A DNA stretch of 64,000 nt from Pelecanus crispus (Eukaryota > Chordata > Aves > Pelecaniformes > Pelecanidae), in NCBI RefSeq assembly GCF_030463565.1, contig NC_134656.1:1369001-1433000 (forward strand), in the 5' to 3' direction. Both the position numbers and the translations under genes were made by a program. Below are positions 36,646 through 50,336 of this stretch, in pieces (within the stretch, counting starts at the first letter, position 1; the number at the start of each line of letters is the position of its first letter). Under the pieces are notes generated by a model. That model was not told where the DNA came from. It saw nothing but the letters and a program-made list of their open reading frames with translations, and did not search any database.

Positions 36646-37974
36646 TCCTGGCCAAGGCAGCAAAGTGAAAATGAAACGGTCGGAGCTGGCTGGCAGTGGG
36701 GGGGAGAAGACATCAAGGGGCAGCGGGACGGAGGGAGCCCCCGGACGAAGGCAGGGTTTTCTCCCCAGGTGCAACGAGCTTCCCGCAGCCGGAGCGCTGG
36801 CGCGGCCGCCGGGAGGGATAGCTTCTCCAGAGCAGGGGCCCTCGTGCATCCCAGGCGATGAATGTGGGTTTGATCAGGGGAGGGTTTGAGCGGATGGTAG
36901 TGGATAAGGAAGAAAAATATTTGGCATTCCTCTCCCATCATAACAAGCCCAGATGCTTGGACGGTGGCAGCCCACTTCCCACAGGAATGGAAAGTCACAG
37001 CCGCTCCCCGCGCCAGCTCGGCAGAGGCCCTTTCCCCCGCGCTTACGAAATGCCGGCTCCACCTAACGCCGCGGCCCTCGCCAGGCATCCCGTGGCACAG
37101 CTGCCTCCGTCACCTGGGTCCCCGGCGGTGGCACCGCCCGCGACTGAGACAGAGCTCGGGGCTCAGCAGATGCACAGGGAAATGCGCTGGGAAAGGCCGA
37201 ACTGCGGATTTACTGCCCGTCCGGGAGCCTGGTGCGGCTGGGCACTCCTCCCCGTGCCGGCGTATTGGGAACACCTGGGCCAGCACAGCCCCAGGAGGGA
37301 GGAGAGCTCCGGCGAGGCCAGCGCCGCAGGGAGCCGTAATGGGAAGCAGCTCCTGCTTGGCCGGAGCTGGTGGGAGCAGCTGGGCTCTGCGCAGCGGGAG
37401 GCAGCTCCAGCCTGCCCGGTAGCTCCTCTCGCCGCCTCCAGCGCCGGCACACAGAGCCGGTGAGGCCGCTTGGTGCCGGGATGCCGTCGGCTCTCCCAGG
37501 CAGGGAGGATGGTGTGAAGGCGGCTGACTTCAGCTCTGGCATCAGCCGAGCGCGCCAAGCAGCTCGCGGCACGCTCGCACTCCTCCCCCTCCTCCTGCCG
37601 CGCTCCGGCTGGTCCTGGGTCTGTGCCACCCGCCAGTCCCGCTGCTCTCGGGGGGACGCAGCACCCCGAGAGGTTTAAGGTTTGCCTTAAATCAAATCTT
37701 TCATCCCGGAGAGAGCACGGGAGCTCCCGCTCCCCTCCCGCTAGCACGGCTCCTCCGGCTCAGCTCTGGCCCCAGCCACCGGTGCGGCTGCGCAGCCTCC
37801 GAGCGCTCCGGCTGCCAAAACAGAAGCAAATCCCAAAGTCGGAATTGGTGTTGAGCAGCGCCGAAGGCCGAGGGGCAGCAGAAAGAGGAGAGGGAGCCGG
37901 GAGGAGGAAAGGGAAGGCAAGCGGCGAGGTGGGAGGGAAGGTTTGGTGTCGAAACCAAATTCCTCGTCCGTGCC

Positions 37975-38240
37975 AGCAGAGCAGATTTCCAGTGTTTATT
38001 TTATCTCTTTATTTGAGCCCCTTTGAGGCAGAATATATTAAATGGCTTGACTTTATATAATGGAAATAATTGAAACAATACTCCTGCTTCCCAGCCGCAA
38101 TTTGTCGTGATTTCAGCCAAGAGTGGCCAGCCTCCTCTAGGTGGTGGGGACAGCCACCGCCGTCGGCGCTTGTTCGCTGGTTATTGTTGACACATGTCAG
38201 CGTCGCCTTCCAATTTCCGTACAGCTGTCAGAGCGGGAAA
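37975..38240. other. Marked AT-rich island, candidate enhancer
   Basis: TTTATTTTATCTCTTTATTTG, GAATATATTAAATGG and TTTATATAATGGAAATAATTG-type segments cluster in about 120 bp, followed by GGTTATTGTTGACACATGTC (SOX-like ATTGTT and an E-box-like CACATG). It stands out sharply from its GC-rich flanks and has no ORF of note. Confidence 0.35.
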
Positions 38241-41200
38241 AACACCACGGCGGCTCGTGCGGGATGGGCTTGGCGCCGGCTGGCACCAACGGGCTCACCG
38301 ACAGGCTGCGGGAAGGGCATCGCCCCGGCACTGGGGCTCGTCTGCTGTAACGGGGCCGGTGGTTGTGGCTGAGCCGGGATTTCTCGGGGAGAGGTGGCGT
38401 TTGGGCAGCGCTCGCAGGTAGCCGGGAGATGGGGATGGTGGAACGAGGCGAGCCCTGGGAGGAAGGAGGATGCGCTCGCTCGCTGCGTGAACCATCGCAC
38501 TTAGACCTCGGTATTCACCAGAGAAGGTGAAAGAAAGAGATGGACGTGAAGGTTGGGGGTTCTTGAAGGTTCTATTCAACTCCTCCCCAGCAGCGGGCAG
38601 GCGTCAGGGCAGGGTGTCTGCAGAAAGCCCCCCCCCAGCGCCAGCATCCCCGTGGGCAAGGGCTGGCACCGAGCGCCATCCTCGCAGCTGACGTCAATCC
38701 CCATCCCACGCGTGCCACGGAAACTGCCATCTCTACGTGTCAGCTGAGGAGCAGCCGAGCTGGGCGGACAAAATAAGAGCAAACACGATGGCGAGAAGTC
38801 CCCCATGTTGAGCCGGGCCATAAATCCAACTACCCGCTGCGCAGCACCCGTGGGTGTCCCGGGGAGAGCTGATGGGAGGTGAAACTAAAAGCAAAAGGCA
38901 GGAGTAGTCTTCGGGGCATGGAGACACGGCGTAAAAATTGCTCAGAAATCTCCTTCTGCCACTGCAGTGATTCCACCTGCCCCCGGCTTTGGGTAGTGGG
39001 GGCTTGTGGAAGCTTTTTCTGAGAAAAGGCAGGGAGGTGGGCTGCACGGTGCAGGGTTGGGAACCTGGGGCTTGGACTAGTGGGACCGGGCTTTTGGAGA
39101 GCCTGGAAACCTGAGATTGTGGCATTTCTGCAGATTATTTTGCTACCAGAGAGCCAGGATTCCCCAGGGGAGATGGGTGCTGCCGCCACACCTACTGTGC
39201 CCCTCGCCCCGGCACGGCCGGCACCACTCTCCCGGCAAAGCCAAAGTGTCAGCGACCACGGGACATCCTCCTCTCCGCCGGGCACAGCTATCAGCTGCCT
39301 CTGGCTTTCCTAGCAGTGAAAATCATGTGTTTGTTACTGGAAGAGAGCAAGCCAGTGGTATTTTAGTAGCTGGCCCTCTTCTATTCTCCTAAGAATAATT
39401 TACGCCAAATTCCAATTGAATCTCTTTTAATATTTGTGCTATTTAAGGAAACTATTGAGAAAGACAGATGGAAGCATCAGTCAGATGGATGTTCCTAGCT
39501 CCACGTGAGACAGCACTCAGAAGTCCTGTCCTTTTTCAAATAATTTTAATGTGACTACTTGGTTCCCTCTTGCACATAATTCCCCAGGACGGTAAATCCT
39601 TTGACTCCAGTGGATGACTCTCACCAGCTGGAATTCAGCAGAAGACAAAGGCTTTAGGCAGGCTCCTGGTCCTGGATGGGGAAATTCCCCCTGGCAGCCG
39701 CAGAGCCCAGGAAGGGCTACGGAGGGAAGCGCCACGCTTGTGGCTCCGGCACCCACGGCCATCGCTCGCCTTCACCGGGCCAGCCCGGCATGTTCCCCGC
39801 TGCAGCCATGGCTCCCGGTGCATGTGCTGCCGGCGAGGGGATGCGGTGCAGAGGCTGGCGGTGCCCCGGGGCAGCCGGGGGCAAGCGAGGTGCCTGTCCA
39901 GGTGCCCACAGGGAAGGCAAATGCCGGGTGTGTGGCTATACCAGCACATGCCAGGGCTGAGAGCCCGGTGTCGGTGTTAGCATCGCCCGGCCCGCCCGGC
40001 TGGGACTCAGCTGCCGAAGGCTATGATGCTGTGTCTCCATGTCAGAGCTTAGTTTTAAGCCATTTTTCTTAAAATCCAACCTCCCCGTGTCAGCTCTGGT
40101 CACCGCCGCGGGTTCTGCTGGCTGCAGCTGAAGTTGGACCCTTAGCAGCACATCTGACCCTCATGGACCCGCTGGCAGCAGGATCCGATTTGTACCGTGA
40201 CCGAAGCCGACGGCTCCTCGGCTCCTGCCTGCCCCGGCCAAAACCGCACAGATGTGCTCGTGCTTTGGACAGCAAGCCAGAAGGAAATAGCACGTCCTAA
40301 GGGCTGTCTATGAGTTAGTCCTATGATGGGCCCTGCTGCATGGGCATGGGGACGGGAAACACCCGGGCAAATGTCCCCAGGTGCAGAAAGCCGCGGGGCG
40401 GCCGGGTGGGCTGAGGGCTGGGAGCTGCCCCTGCCCTCAGCCGCGCTCGGGGTCTGGGAAAGGTTTGATTTCACGCAGCCGAGTGAAGAAGCGGCCACAC
40501 ACCTGCTCTGCCATCGCCGTGAACGCAGCCCCAGCCCTTGGCATCGACATCGTCGGTAGAGCCGCCCTGCACGTCCCTGGTCCCCGGCGCATCCTGCCCC
40601 ATCCACGGGAACCGGGGCTTTGGGTGTCCCACGGGGACATGGGTCCCTCCTCGCCTTCCCAGCCTTGGGCTCCATCCTCACCCCGCTGACATCCCCGGGT
40701 CCCCGTGCCCGCCGGGCACTGCCTCCCACCCTCTCCCTCCGGCACAGCCTGGGGACGCGGCACAGCCGGGGCCAGCCCGGACCACGGTCACCGGCCCTGC
40801 AGCGGCTGTCAGCACCCCAGGGACACAGGGACGGGAGCCCGTCACCACCGAGGGGCCGGCGGCCTTGTGTCACGGTGGCTTACAAAGGCTTTTCTCAGAA
40901 TTAATAACAGGAGGGACACAAATTTTAATATTTCTGAAGTGAAAATAGGGTGATAATTGTATTTAGCCGACATTCAGGAAAATTATTACCACCTGGCGGC
41001 CCCGTTTGCGGCTGACGTCAAAGAGCACCATAAACCAACGTGGATTTTGGAGAACACCATGAAAAAAAAAAAAAGAAGGAAAGAGCAGAAATTGCAAAGG
41101 GCAGCCCTTTGTGTTAACCAAACCCCAAGGGTCAGGAGCCATCCCGGGACGCTGGACAGAGCCGGTCCCCGGGGTCTGTCTGCCATTAGGAGAGGAATTT

Positions 41201-43547
41201 TACTAACGCACAGGAGTGCCTGGGGATGTGGTGCCCACAGGTCGCTTCCTCCATTGCAGGCAAAGCCGTGGAGAAAAATATTCCATTCTCTTTTGTCTTT
41301 TTTTTTTCAGCCTTTTATATCCTGTTTATGCCACTAACAAATTCAATTTTCAGGAGCTGGAATAAAGACAAAGTCTGAGCCGTTTAAATCGCTGTTGGGT
41401 TGTGGGCAGCTCCCCTCCAGAAGCACACAGAGGAAGTTCGCCTTTGCCATCATCCCGAAAAGCGCCGAACCGCAGGAGCAGGAGGAAAAGGGGCTCGGGG
41501 TGGGCGAGTGGAGCCGAAGCACTGCCAGGGAGGGTGCCAGCGGGGCCCAGCCTGCCCCGACCCTCGCGCCGGCCCCCGAGCATCCGCGTTGCTGCAGCTG
41601 GAGGAGGGATGCAGGGGCACGGTCCCCGGCCGGTCCCCAGTGCCCACGGCCGGGCACAGAGCGGCTGCGGCAGGCTCTGGCTGACGGAAAGAATTCTTCA
41701 CTTGGGAATTCGAGCAAAAAAGATCAAATGAAGGAAAAATGTATGCCGTGCTGTGAAAGCAGGAAAAGTACGTTTCCAAACATCCTGAGTCTCCTCCCTG
41801 CCCCGCACGCACTCCGGGTGCTCTCAGCGTGCCGTCTCTCCTCCCCACGGCTCAGGGAAGAGTGTAAGATACTCCAAGCATACAGCGACAGTTTTCGATC
41901 ATATTTTCTCCTACGGTTTTCAGCTCAGGGATTTCCTCAGGCATAGCTGGTGTCTTTGTTTCAAGACAATCTCCATTCCCTGCACCGTCACTGCAGCTCC
42001 AGTGCCACCAGGTATTTACGGCTCCCCAGCCCGGGGCAGCAGCTCTGTCCCGGCTCAGAGGGGACCGCGGCAGGGAGGGACGCCGTGACCCAGCACCCTC
42101 GTCTCGACCGCTCTGTCCATCCCCGCTCTTCCCTGGCTGTTTGTCCGGCAGCACCGAGCCAGCCGCCCGTCGCGGCGGTGAAGCTCCAGCACCTTCCTGC
42201 AGGCAGAGGGGCCCTCCTGCCGTGCCCCCAGCCCTGGCCCAGGGATGCTCCGGGATGCAGAGGGTGAACCCGGTCCCAAGGGAGCCGATGCTGCTCCGAG
42301 CAGGCACAGCCCCTCAGGGACGGGGACTGAACCCATGTCACCTCTTTGCAGGAGGAGGGATGCTTCCATGCCGGGCTGTGCCCAGGACTCTGCTTTGCTT
42401 TGGCTTTTCAGACATCCCCAAGAACAGGGGTCCCCGGGGGCAGGGGTCTCCGGGGTCCCGGCACAGCGGTGCTCACCCGCCAAGGGCCAGGAGCAGGGCT
42501 GCGCTGCGGGAGCTCGGCTGGTTCCAATCATCGGCGTTGGGGGAAAATACCATAATATTGCGATAAAAGTGATGTGTGGCACTGCCTCCCCCGGGTGCAA
42601 AATGCCTCCTCCCATGGGGAAAGGGGGTAATTAGAGGTTACTGATGTTTTAGGCTCTTTAACAATGCTGGTTTGCTAAGTTGAGCCCCCCCTGGAAGACC
42701 ACACAGCAAACCCTGTGCTCCCAGCAGATGCCCACCGCACCTCCCGCCTCGCCCCGAGCCTCTCCCAGCCAGCCCAGCCGGAGCGGGGCCAGCAGCCCTT
42801 CCGTGAGCCGAACCTGCTCCAGCTTCGCTTGCTCCCAGTTTCATGGGGACGTCCGTCTGTCCCCGCGTGGGGACGAGCCCCGGCTCGTGCAGCTGATTGC
42901 AGGGCTGGGTGCACCCAGGTTTGCAGGGGGTTCGGGGTGCGCGCGGTCCGTGGCCATCTCGGCAGCATCGCATTGAGTTCCAGACTCAACCAAACAGCTG
43001 GAGACCACTGAGACCTCAAACAAGTAGGATCTGATTTAATTTTTTTTTTTTCTTTACATAATTTTTTTTCCTGAAAAAAAAGAACACAACTCATATTTCC
43101 TGTTCATGAGAAAGGAATTTGCCAGCGCGCGGCGGGGAGAGCGATGCAGGGGGTCCCTCGGCTCGGAGGAGCCACCTCCCTGAGTCTCCAGTGACAAAGA
43201 GGGGCCGGGAGGTGCCTGGCAGGGGCAGCTCCACATCTGGACACCTGCAGAGGTGCACGGGACGGGGAGGCCGAGCCACGGCAAAGGCTCCAGCTCCCTA
43301 AACCGGGATGCTGGGAAGCGACAAGACAGCACGGCCGGGCCGGGGCTCGAGCCCCAGCGCTGCCAGGGTCTAAATGCCTCGGCAAAGAGGCAGCGGCTCT
43401 CAGCCAAGGCTTCGTGAAGGAATTTCAGAAAGTTCTTGGTGTGGCCTCTCTTTCCCTAGAACAGATCAAGAGCTGGGCTCCGCTCTGCTCGGCAATCCTC
43501 TCCCTTCCCTTTGCCAAGTTCCCCAGCAGGGCCAGAGGAGCAGAGAT

Positions 43548-43727
43548 GAGCTGAGCTGAGCTGAGATGAAATGAGCTGAGCTGAGCTGAGCTGAGCTGAG
43601 CTGAAATGAGCTGAGCTGAGCTGAGCTGAGCTGAGCTGAAATGAGCTGAGCTGAAATGAAATGAGCTGAGCTGAGCTGAGCTGAGCTGAGATGAAATGAG
43701 CTGAGCTGAGCTGAGCTGAGCTGAGGA
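43548..43727. repeat. (GAGCT)n array, Ig-switch-like pentamers
   Basis: About 180 bp built from GAGCT/AGCTG pentamers with GATGAAAT variants inserted at intervals. The AGCT tetramer occurs roughly every five bases. It is a clean, probably young array with no coding meaning; the Ser/Gln/Leu minus-strand frames through it are artefacts. Confidence 0.95.
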
Positions 43728-43804
43728 GGCCTCAGCACCCTGAGGCTGGGGAGAGGGTCTGCACGGGCAGAGGAATGGGGTGCTCAGAGGGACCATCAGG
43801 TCAG

Positions 43805-44000
43805 GACTTGCATCCCTGCATCCCAACGTCCTTGCATCCCCACATCCCTGCATCCCCGCATCCCCGCAGCTCCGCATCCCCACAGCCCTGCATCCCCATA
43901 TCCCTGCATCCCTGTATCCCTGCATCCCCACATCCCCGCATCCCCACATCCCCGTGCCCTCGCGTCCCTGCCTCTCCACATCCCTGCCTCCCCGCAGCCC
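43805..44000. repeat. CATCCC(C/T)G-type simple repeat
   Basis: About 190 bp of CATCCCTG / CATCCCCA / CATCCCCG units of 8-10 bp, starting about 80 bp after the GAGCT array. It resembles in sequence the CATCC strand of the ANGPT4-intron pentamer array. Confidence 0.85.
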
Positions 44001-45654
44001 TGGGAGGCCGTGCTGTTGCGCTGTTCCCAGCTTATTCAAACACCCTCAGTCATTCTTCCCAGTTGGCCGGTGCTGCTGGTTCTCCGGTAGCATCCTACTG
44101 CACTGGACAACTTTGCCGTGCGCAACCCTGGCATCTTCTCGCTCTCGATCGAAGTGACGCATTCACTGAATTCTTCCTTTTCCTTGTTATTAATGGAGAA
44201 ATCCTGTCGCGTAATTATTTTCCACATCAGCCGCCCGTTTGCTCCCATAGGGCTGGGAGGAGCCCAGCCGCTCCCTCCCCTCTGCCACGCTGTGCCGGAG
44301 AGGCACAAACCAGCCGCTCCTGCCGACCCCGGCGCGGGGAACGGAATGGCTGCATCCGGACCAAGGCCCCTCGCCCGGGGACGGGCACCCGGGCACTGCG
44401 GGGACTGCAGAATACGGAAAGGGAGTCCTTGTCCCCGGTCCCCCAAGCCCGGGGATGATGCTGCCACGTTTTTGGGTTTCCCGCTGCCTCCAGTCCCTGT
44501 CGCCAGTGCTGCCAAGCCCCCGGAGACCCTCGGGAACACCGAGGGGTCCTGCAATTGCACCAAGACCTCCACTACCCCCTGCCCCTGGCCGGCAGCAATG
44601 CTCCCGCTGCGGCTCTCTCCCAGACCGTCGCCGGACACTGGCACAGCCCCGGCACGCTCCGTGCCAGCGCCGCAGCCGGGGCACCTTCCTCCTGCCCCCG
44701 GCCGAGCCGCCGGCCCCCCCGGGCAGGCTGCGGAGGGGAAGCCGTGCCGGAGAGGGGCGGGAGGCGGCGTGCCGGGGGTCCCGTGCCGGGCGCTGCCATG
44801 GACCTGGGTGCAAAAGCCCCTGGGGGAGCGGCGGCAGGAGGCCGGTGCCATCGGGGTCCCCGTCCCCATCCCCGTAGCGGGGTCCCCCTGCGCGTCCGGG
44901 GGGCGAGGGCGGCTGCCGGGTGGAGCGGAGCAGCAGCGTCAGTGCACGGCCGGTTCCCAATTTGCACCAGCCTGAAACAATGACGATGACAGTGGTAGAA
45001 ATAAAGAGATGAAAAATGTGTCTGCGATTTTAATGAGCTGGAAACACCCGACGCAGGGGACGGAGGGGTGGGAGGGCGGCTCCCGGCCGGCCATCGCTGC
45101 AACGCTGCGCGCCCCAGCAGCGAAAGGGGTCCCTAATGCTTCCAAGATGTGGAGCCCTTCGCAGGGGGCAGCTTGGCTTTCTGCAGCACTCGCAGCTTGG
45201 GGGAATAATTGGGGAGATTATCGTGTTGGAAATCGTTCGCAGGGGAGGGCGGCTTCATATAGCTCGGCTGCAGGCTTTCATGTCTGCACCAAACAATTGC
45301 TCCGGGTTGGAAACGCAGGCGGAGGGTCGGCGGAGCCCCACGGCCTCGTGCGAGGCATCCCCGCTCCGATCCGGCACCGGGAGCAAAGGAAAGGGAAAGG
45401 CCGGGTTGTGCGACTGGTGGGAACAGCCTCGGCAGCCGGCCCCGTGGGGCGGCAGGTCCCGTTCCAGCACCGGCTTCGGGGCAGCCGGCTGAATGTCTCC
45501 CAGCCCCGGCTCCCGGTGCGTGGCAGGGCCAGGACGGAGGGGGAGCAGGAGGGGGGCATCCGTGCCAGACCCTCCCCGGCACCTGCGGTAACAGAGGCGG
45601 CGGCGGCTGGTCCCAGCGCCAGCCCGCGGCTGGTCACCTTTTTGGGCTCTTCTC

Positions 45655-45890
45655 CTTTCCTCCCTGGGATTTTGTCCTACTTTTTTTATTTAAAATTTTT
45701 CATAGTCTTTTAAACCCTGTAAAAATTTAATACAAAGGAAATTAAAAAACCCAGAGGAACTATTCTCAAAATAATTTCACAATCCGCACATATCCCTCAG
45801 CAAATTTAATTTGTAGGAAATAAAGAACAAAATATGACAATAAAGGGCTTCTAAACAAATCCTAATGCTTTACATGTGTAAGAGCAAATG
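45655..45890. other. AT-rich island, candidate enhancer
   Basis: About 230 bp of strongly AT-rich sequence (e.g. TTTATTTAAAATTTTTCATAG, AATTTAATTTGTAGG) in otherwise GC-rich DNA. There is no repeat unit, no poly(A) tail structure and no ORF, so it does not look like a mobile element. Confidence 0.35.
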
Positions 45891-48800
45891 CCGCGCCTGT
45901 GTGCAGGCACCCGGCGGAGGTGGGTGGCGCGGGGGCCGGGGGCCGCGGCTCCGCCACCCCCAGCCTGGCCAGCCGGTGCTGCCGGGGTCCCTGCTTCCCG
46001 GGGGGTGGGGGGGGATTTGCAGGAGCTGGGGGGTGGTTTTGCTGCCCCAAGCATCGCATCAAACCATGGCCCCTGGCCGAGCGCGTCTTCCTCGTGCGCT
46101 GGCAGCGGTGCTGCGAACGCGTCCCACGTCGGCAGCCCGGATCCTGCCCGGTTTGGGGCAGTTTCCTACCAGTTGACGCGGAAACCTTCGACGGACGTGG
46201 ATCAGGCCCTGCCAGGGTCTCAGCCCCACCGGAGGATGCTCCGGGCACACGGGGTGAGCTGGGGACCTCCTGCCTCACAGCAGCGCCCGGTGCACGGCTT
46301 CCCGGGGGCCGCCCAGCACCCTGGGGGCTTGGCGACGCGGGGGCACGGGTGCTCGCTGCAGGCCCCGTCCGCGCCGCTCCCCCGCGCGCACCCGACATTG
46401 CCCGACCCTGCAAAGCCATCTCCTTCCCCGGATGTTCTTTGTCCAGCTTGTGGCCCTGCCTCTCCCCCTTGGTTTTTTTCCCCCTTCTTTTAATAAACCT
46501 GGCACCTGGAGGAGAATTTTCCCTTTAAACACCCAGCCTCCTGTTTTAGTGACTTTGATTCTGTGCCTTAATTAGCAAACTGGAAAAAATGTCAATCGTT
46601 ACCTACCGCGGGCACACGTGTGCCGCCGGCTGCAATGGCAGGGGGTGCTCCCCCAGCGCTGCGCACACAGCCCTGCGCCCTCGGGAAGGGCGAATGCCGG
46701 CGGCGGGGGCTGCGACACCCCCCACCCTCAGCCCAGCGGATAAAACCCACCCTGCGATGGGATTTTGCTGCCTCCACTCCCTCCCCAGCAGTGCTCGGGG
46801 TCTCACTGGCAGGTCGCTGCTGTCCTGGCGCCCCGATGGCTCTTTCCTGGCTGCATCCAGGATGCTGCGGCATCGGCGGCCTCGTACGAGCAGCGGAGCG
46901 GGGCTGGAGCGGGGCGCAGACCTGTTTTGGCAGGGGGCTGTGCATGGCGGGGCCGGTCGACGCAGGCGTTGCAGCTCAGCCTGGCTCCCTGCACACGGAG
47001 ACGCGGTCCTCCCCGCTCCGTGCCGTGCTGAGGGTCGCGGGGCAGAGTCACCCCGACCCTTTTGCTAGCAGGGAAATAGGGGATATTTGGGGGTTTTCAC
47101 CCAAATTGCTGTTGCACTGCTGCACCCACGCATGGGCGCTGCTCTGGGGGGGATCTGGGTGCTCTCCCTTGCCCTGACCCCCCCGTCCCGTACGGCTAAC
47201 CTCGCCAACTCACCATGGGCCAGCCCAGCCCACCGTGACCGGACCCCCTTCTCCCCCCTCGCCATCCCCAGCCCCACCGGGCAGCACGTTGGGCTGGTTT
47301 TGTCGGGGAATATTCACCACCAGCTCCTCAGAAGAAAGGCAAGCGCTTACCCAACAGCACTGCGCCGGGAAGCTGATACTCCCCGAGAACATTGCTTCAT
47401 ACCATCCGTGCGTGCCTGGGATGGGGAGAAACGCTGGGGAGCTGCAAACGACATCCAAAAATGAATGTACTGTCTGCAGCAGCGCCGGGGCAGCAGCCTG
47501 GGGGAAGCGACCGCCATGTGTCATGGAAGGAACTGCAAAGGAAAGGGTCTTGTGAGGATAGCGGGAGCTGCACCGCGGGAGCAGGCTGTGCCATCCCGGC
47601 GGCTCCGTGGGCTTCGCACAGCCTCTGAAGTGCTCCAGGACGAGCTCGGGATGGGACCAGCTCTTCCTCCGCGTGCGGTGCCTCCTCCTCCTCCTTGCCC
47701 CCGTGGAGGGAAGGCGCTGCTGGCCCCAGGATGCTGCGGTGGAGTCCCAGCCCCGGGGCAGCATCCACGCGTCCCCGCCTTTGATGCTCTCCACAGCCGA
47801 CGCGGCCTCAAGGCATCCCCCGCTGTACCCCAAGCAGGGAGCAGTTTTGCATCCCGGCTTTGCCGCCTGGCCCCGGGCAGCGAGTGGAGGCAGCGCCCGC
47901 GCAGGCAGCGCAGACAGGCAGCTCGTGGGCAGGGCGCTGCCCGTCTGGGCGCTGGGGCGGCCCGGCAGCCAGCTTGGTCCCCGCTTTGATGTGGAGTCCC
48001 TCCGGCTCCGCACAATGCAACCCGGCTCAGCCTGCAGATTGGGGTGGGAGTGAAGCAAGGGTGATTGATTGTCTTGTTTTGTTCCTCCAAGGCTGTCCCA
48101 GGCCGTTTGGATTCACGTCTGAGGTCCCTTGAGATTTGGGGGGGGGGGGGGGACAGCAGCATCCACCCAGGCTGCAGGGATGGGGCTGGTGGGGTGCAGG
48201 CTGCGGCCGGGGGCAGCGGGTCGGGGGACTGAGGTTGCTGCTGCCCTCCGGGCTGCTGGCTCAGGTGGTTTGAGCGCTCCGTGCCTCAGTTTCCCCATCA
48301 CCACCACCCCTTAGGAAGGTCTTGGCGTCTCTGGATGACACACGTCCCGCAAAACCATCCCCGTTACTCTCAGGCGTGATGGGCGTCCCCTGAATTAAGG
48401 CAGGCAAAGGGAGTGCAGGAGCCCGGCCGAGGGTAAAGCTCATTAGGACTCGAGCATGTTGACCTCTGAAAAATTGAGTTTAGCTCCATCCAGTTGATGA
48501 GTCACGACTGTGTTTGTGCGTCGCGCTCCCTGCAAGCAAGGTTTCCACCACAGAGCTAACAGGCTTTTCTGGGAAGCACTGGGACTCTGGGGCTTCCTAA
48601 TTATTTTCAAACCCTATTGGCAGCCTCCCTCCGATGGGGATTATGCCTGCTCGAAGCACAGCACTCAAGCATGTTCCGAGTCCTGAAAGTGCTAATTGAC
48701 TTTACGTTTGGCCTCGCTGCTGAGAGCCTGCTCTCTCGCAGCCCCGGTCCCTCCTCCTGCTACTGCAGCGAGCCTGCCCGCATGTGGTTTGAATTTCTTC

Positions 48801-50336
48801 CCTGGAGAAAAACCCCCTTTCTCCTGCCTCGGTGTCATCTTCCCCTGGCATTGAGTTTGGGGGAAATGAAGGAGGCCAAATTTTCATGGAGTGACTACCT
48901 CCCCTCTCAAGGCAATGACAGGAGCCCCATGAAAGCGAGGGGCGAAGCCTGTTCCAGGAGCCACCGTCGCCCTGTCCCACCCGACATCCCTTGGCACAGC
49001 GATTTCGGCCACCTTCACACGGCTCCTTACGTGCCAGTAGCCCCTGGGTGGTGGAGCAGAGCATGGAGGAGGCTGCTGCGGTGCCACCGGCTCTCCCTGC
49101 TCTGCAGGGATGTTAAAGATCCCAAGGGGGTCCCTTCCTTCCCTCCAGCTGTGTGCTGGGAAGCGCTGCCCGCACAGAGCAGCCGGGAGGAAGCACGGCG
49201 GTGCCGGCCCCCGGTGCCAACCCTGCCAGCCCTGGGCGAGGCGATGCGCGCGGGCTTTCCCATCAACGGGAAAGGAGCAACAGCGAGCCGACCCCAAGGG
49301 AGGGACGATGCTCGCGAACAGCGGCAGCCTGCGACGCCTGAACATCAGCCAGGGATTATCCACGGCCCCTCTCTGCCTTCTCCTGCCGGGCCCCAGGTCA
49401 TAGCCGGTGCACGCGGCGCGGCACGGCACGGGGGTGAGCCAGTCGCCCTCGCCGTGCCGGCTGCCGTTCCCAGCATGGAAGGCTCGCGGGCTGCCAGCGG
49501 GGCGGGCGATTGGGAAATCTGTTTCCTCTTCTGCTCGTTACGACACCGCAGTGGGCGCATCCACCGGGAGCAGTGAGGCAGCGGGAAAGTATGAAGGTCA
49601 GGGGAGGCTGCGGTTTGTGTGACGGAGGTGACCCCGGCTGATGCATCCCTCTACCTGCTCCGAGCACCGCCGCCTTGCCAGCGCGGCTCCAGCCACCGCT
49701 TCCTCTGGGACATCACCCCCGGCCCCGCTCCTGCGGGGAGCAGCTCTCCACGCGATGCGTGGCCCCCACGGATCCTGTTCCTGGGTAAAAAAGGGAGGAA
49801 AACGGCCACGTGCAGCTTCCCCCGCATCGCCGCAGGCAGGAGGGTTGGCGCAAGAGCTGAGCGCAAATCTTCACGAACACGTGCAAGGCGTCCGGGGTGC
49901 TGGCTGCTCCGGGGGCTTCGCTGTGCTCTCGCAGCATTGCTCCCGCTCCCGGCTTTGCTCCGGCAGCGCACAAAGAGAACGCAGCTGCTCCGACGACGGC
50001 ACCGGCGTGCCCAGCAGCCAATGTGACGCACTTGCCTTGCAGCACTAATGAGCCGGCTCTGCAATCCTCATCACCTCGTTAATGACTTGGCCACTGCGTC
50101 CCAGCCGGGGCTTTGCTGTCTGCTACCTCCCACGTAGCTTGCAGGCCCCTAAGTCGCATTAGGGGAGCTGCTTTCATGTGGCCAGTGGTTTTCATCATCA
50201 ATGAGCCACAGAGCGAGCAAGACGCTGGAGCAGAGGAAGGAGCCAACGGGGAGCCGGGCATCGCGGGCCGGCATGGCGAGGCACCGCGGGTGCTGGAAAG
50301 GCAGCTTTGATGTAGCTGCAGCCAGCCCCGGGGCCA

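Larger units (their letters stand above)
34531..43547. other. RSPO4-PSMF1 intergenic, left part
   Basis: No gene was recognised in about 9 kb. GC-rich sequence alternates with clearly AT-rich islands at about 35290-35420, 36010-36130, 36290-36420, 37975-38240, 39390-39620, 40890-41100, 41690-41780, 42535-42670 and 43020-43110. The islands contain homeodomain-like sites (e.g. TGATTAATCA at about 36104) and no coding signal. They are candidate long-range enhancers for RSPO4 or its neighbours, judged by composition alone. Confidence 0.35.

Noticed and set aside
44118-44975. Plus-strand ORF of 285 codons ending about 25 bp before an AATAAA at about 44999
   Set aside because: The poly(A)-like context is tempting, but the translation is Pro/Gly/Ala/Arg text with no domain and no conserved-looking block.
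48617-49576. Plus-strand ORF of 319 codons
   Set aside because: No recognisable family; no promoter, acceptor or poly(A) partner stands out; part lies over an AT-rich candidate regulatory island.
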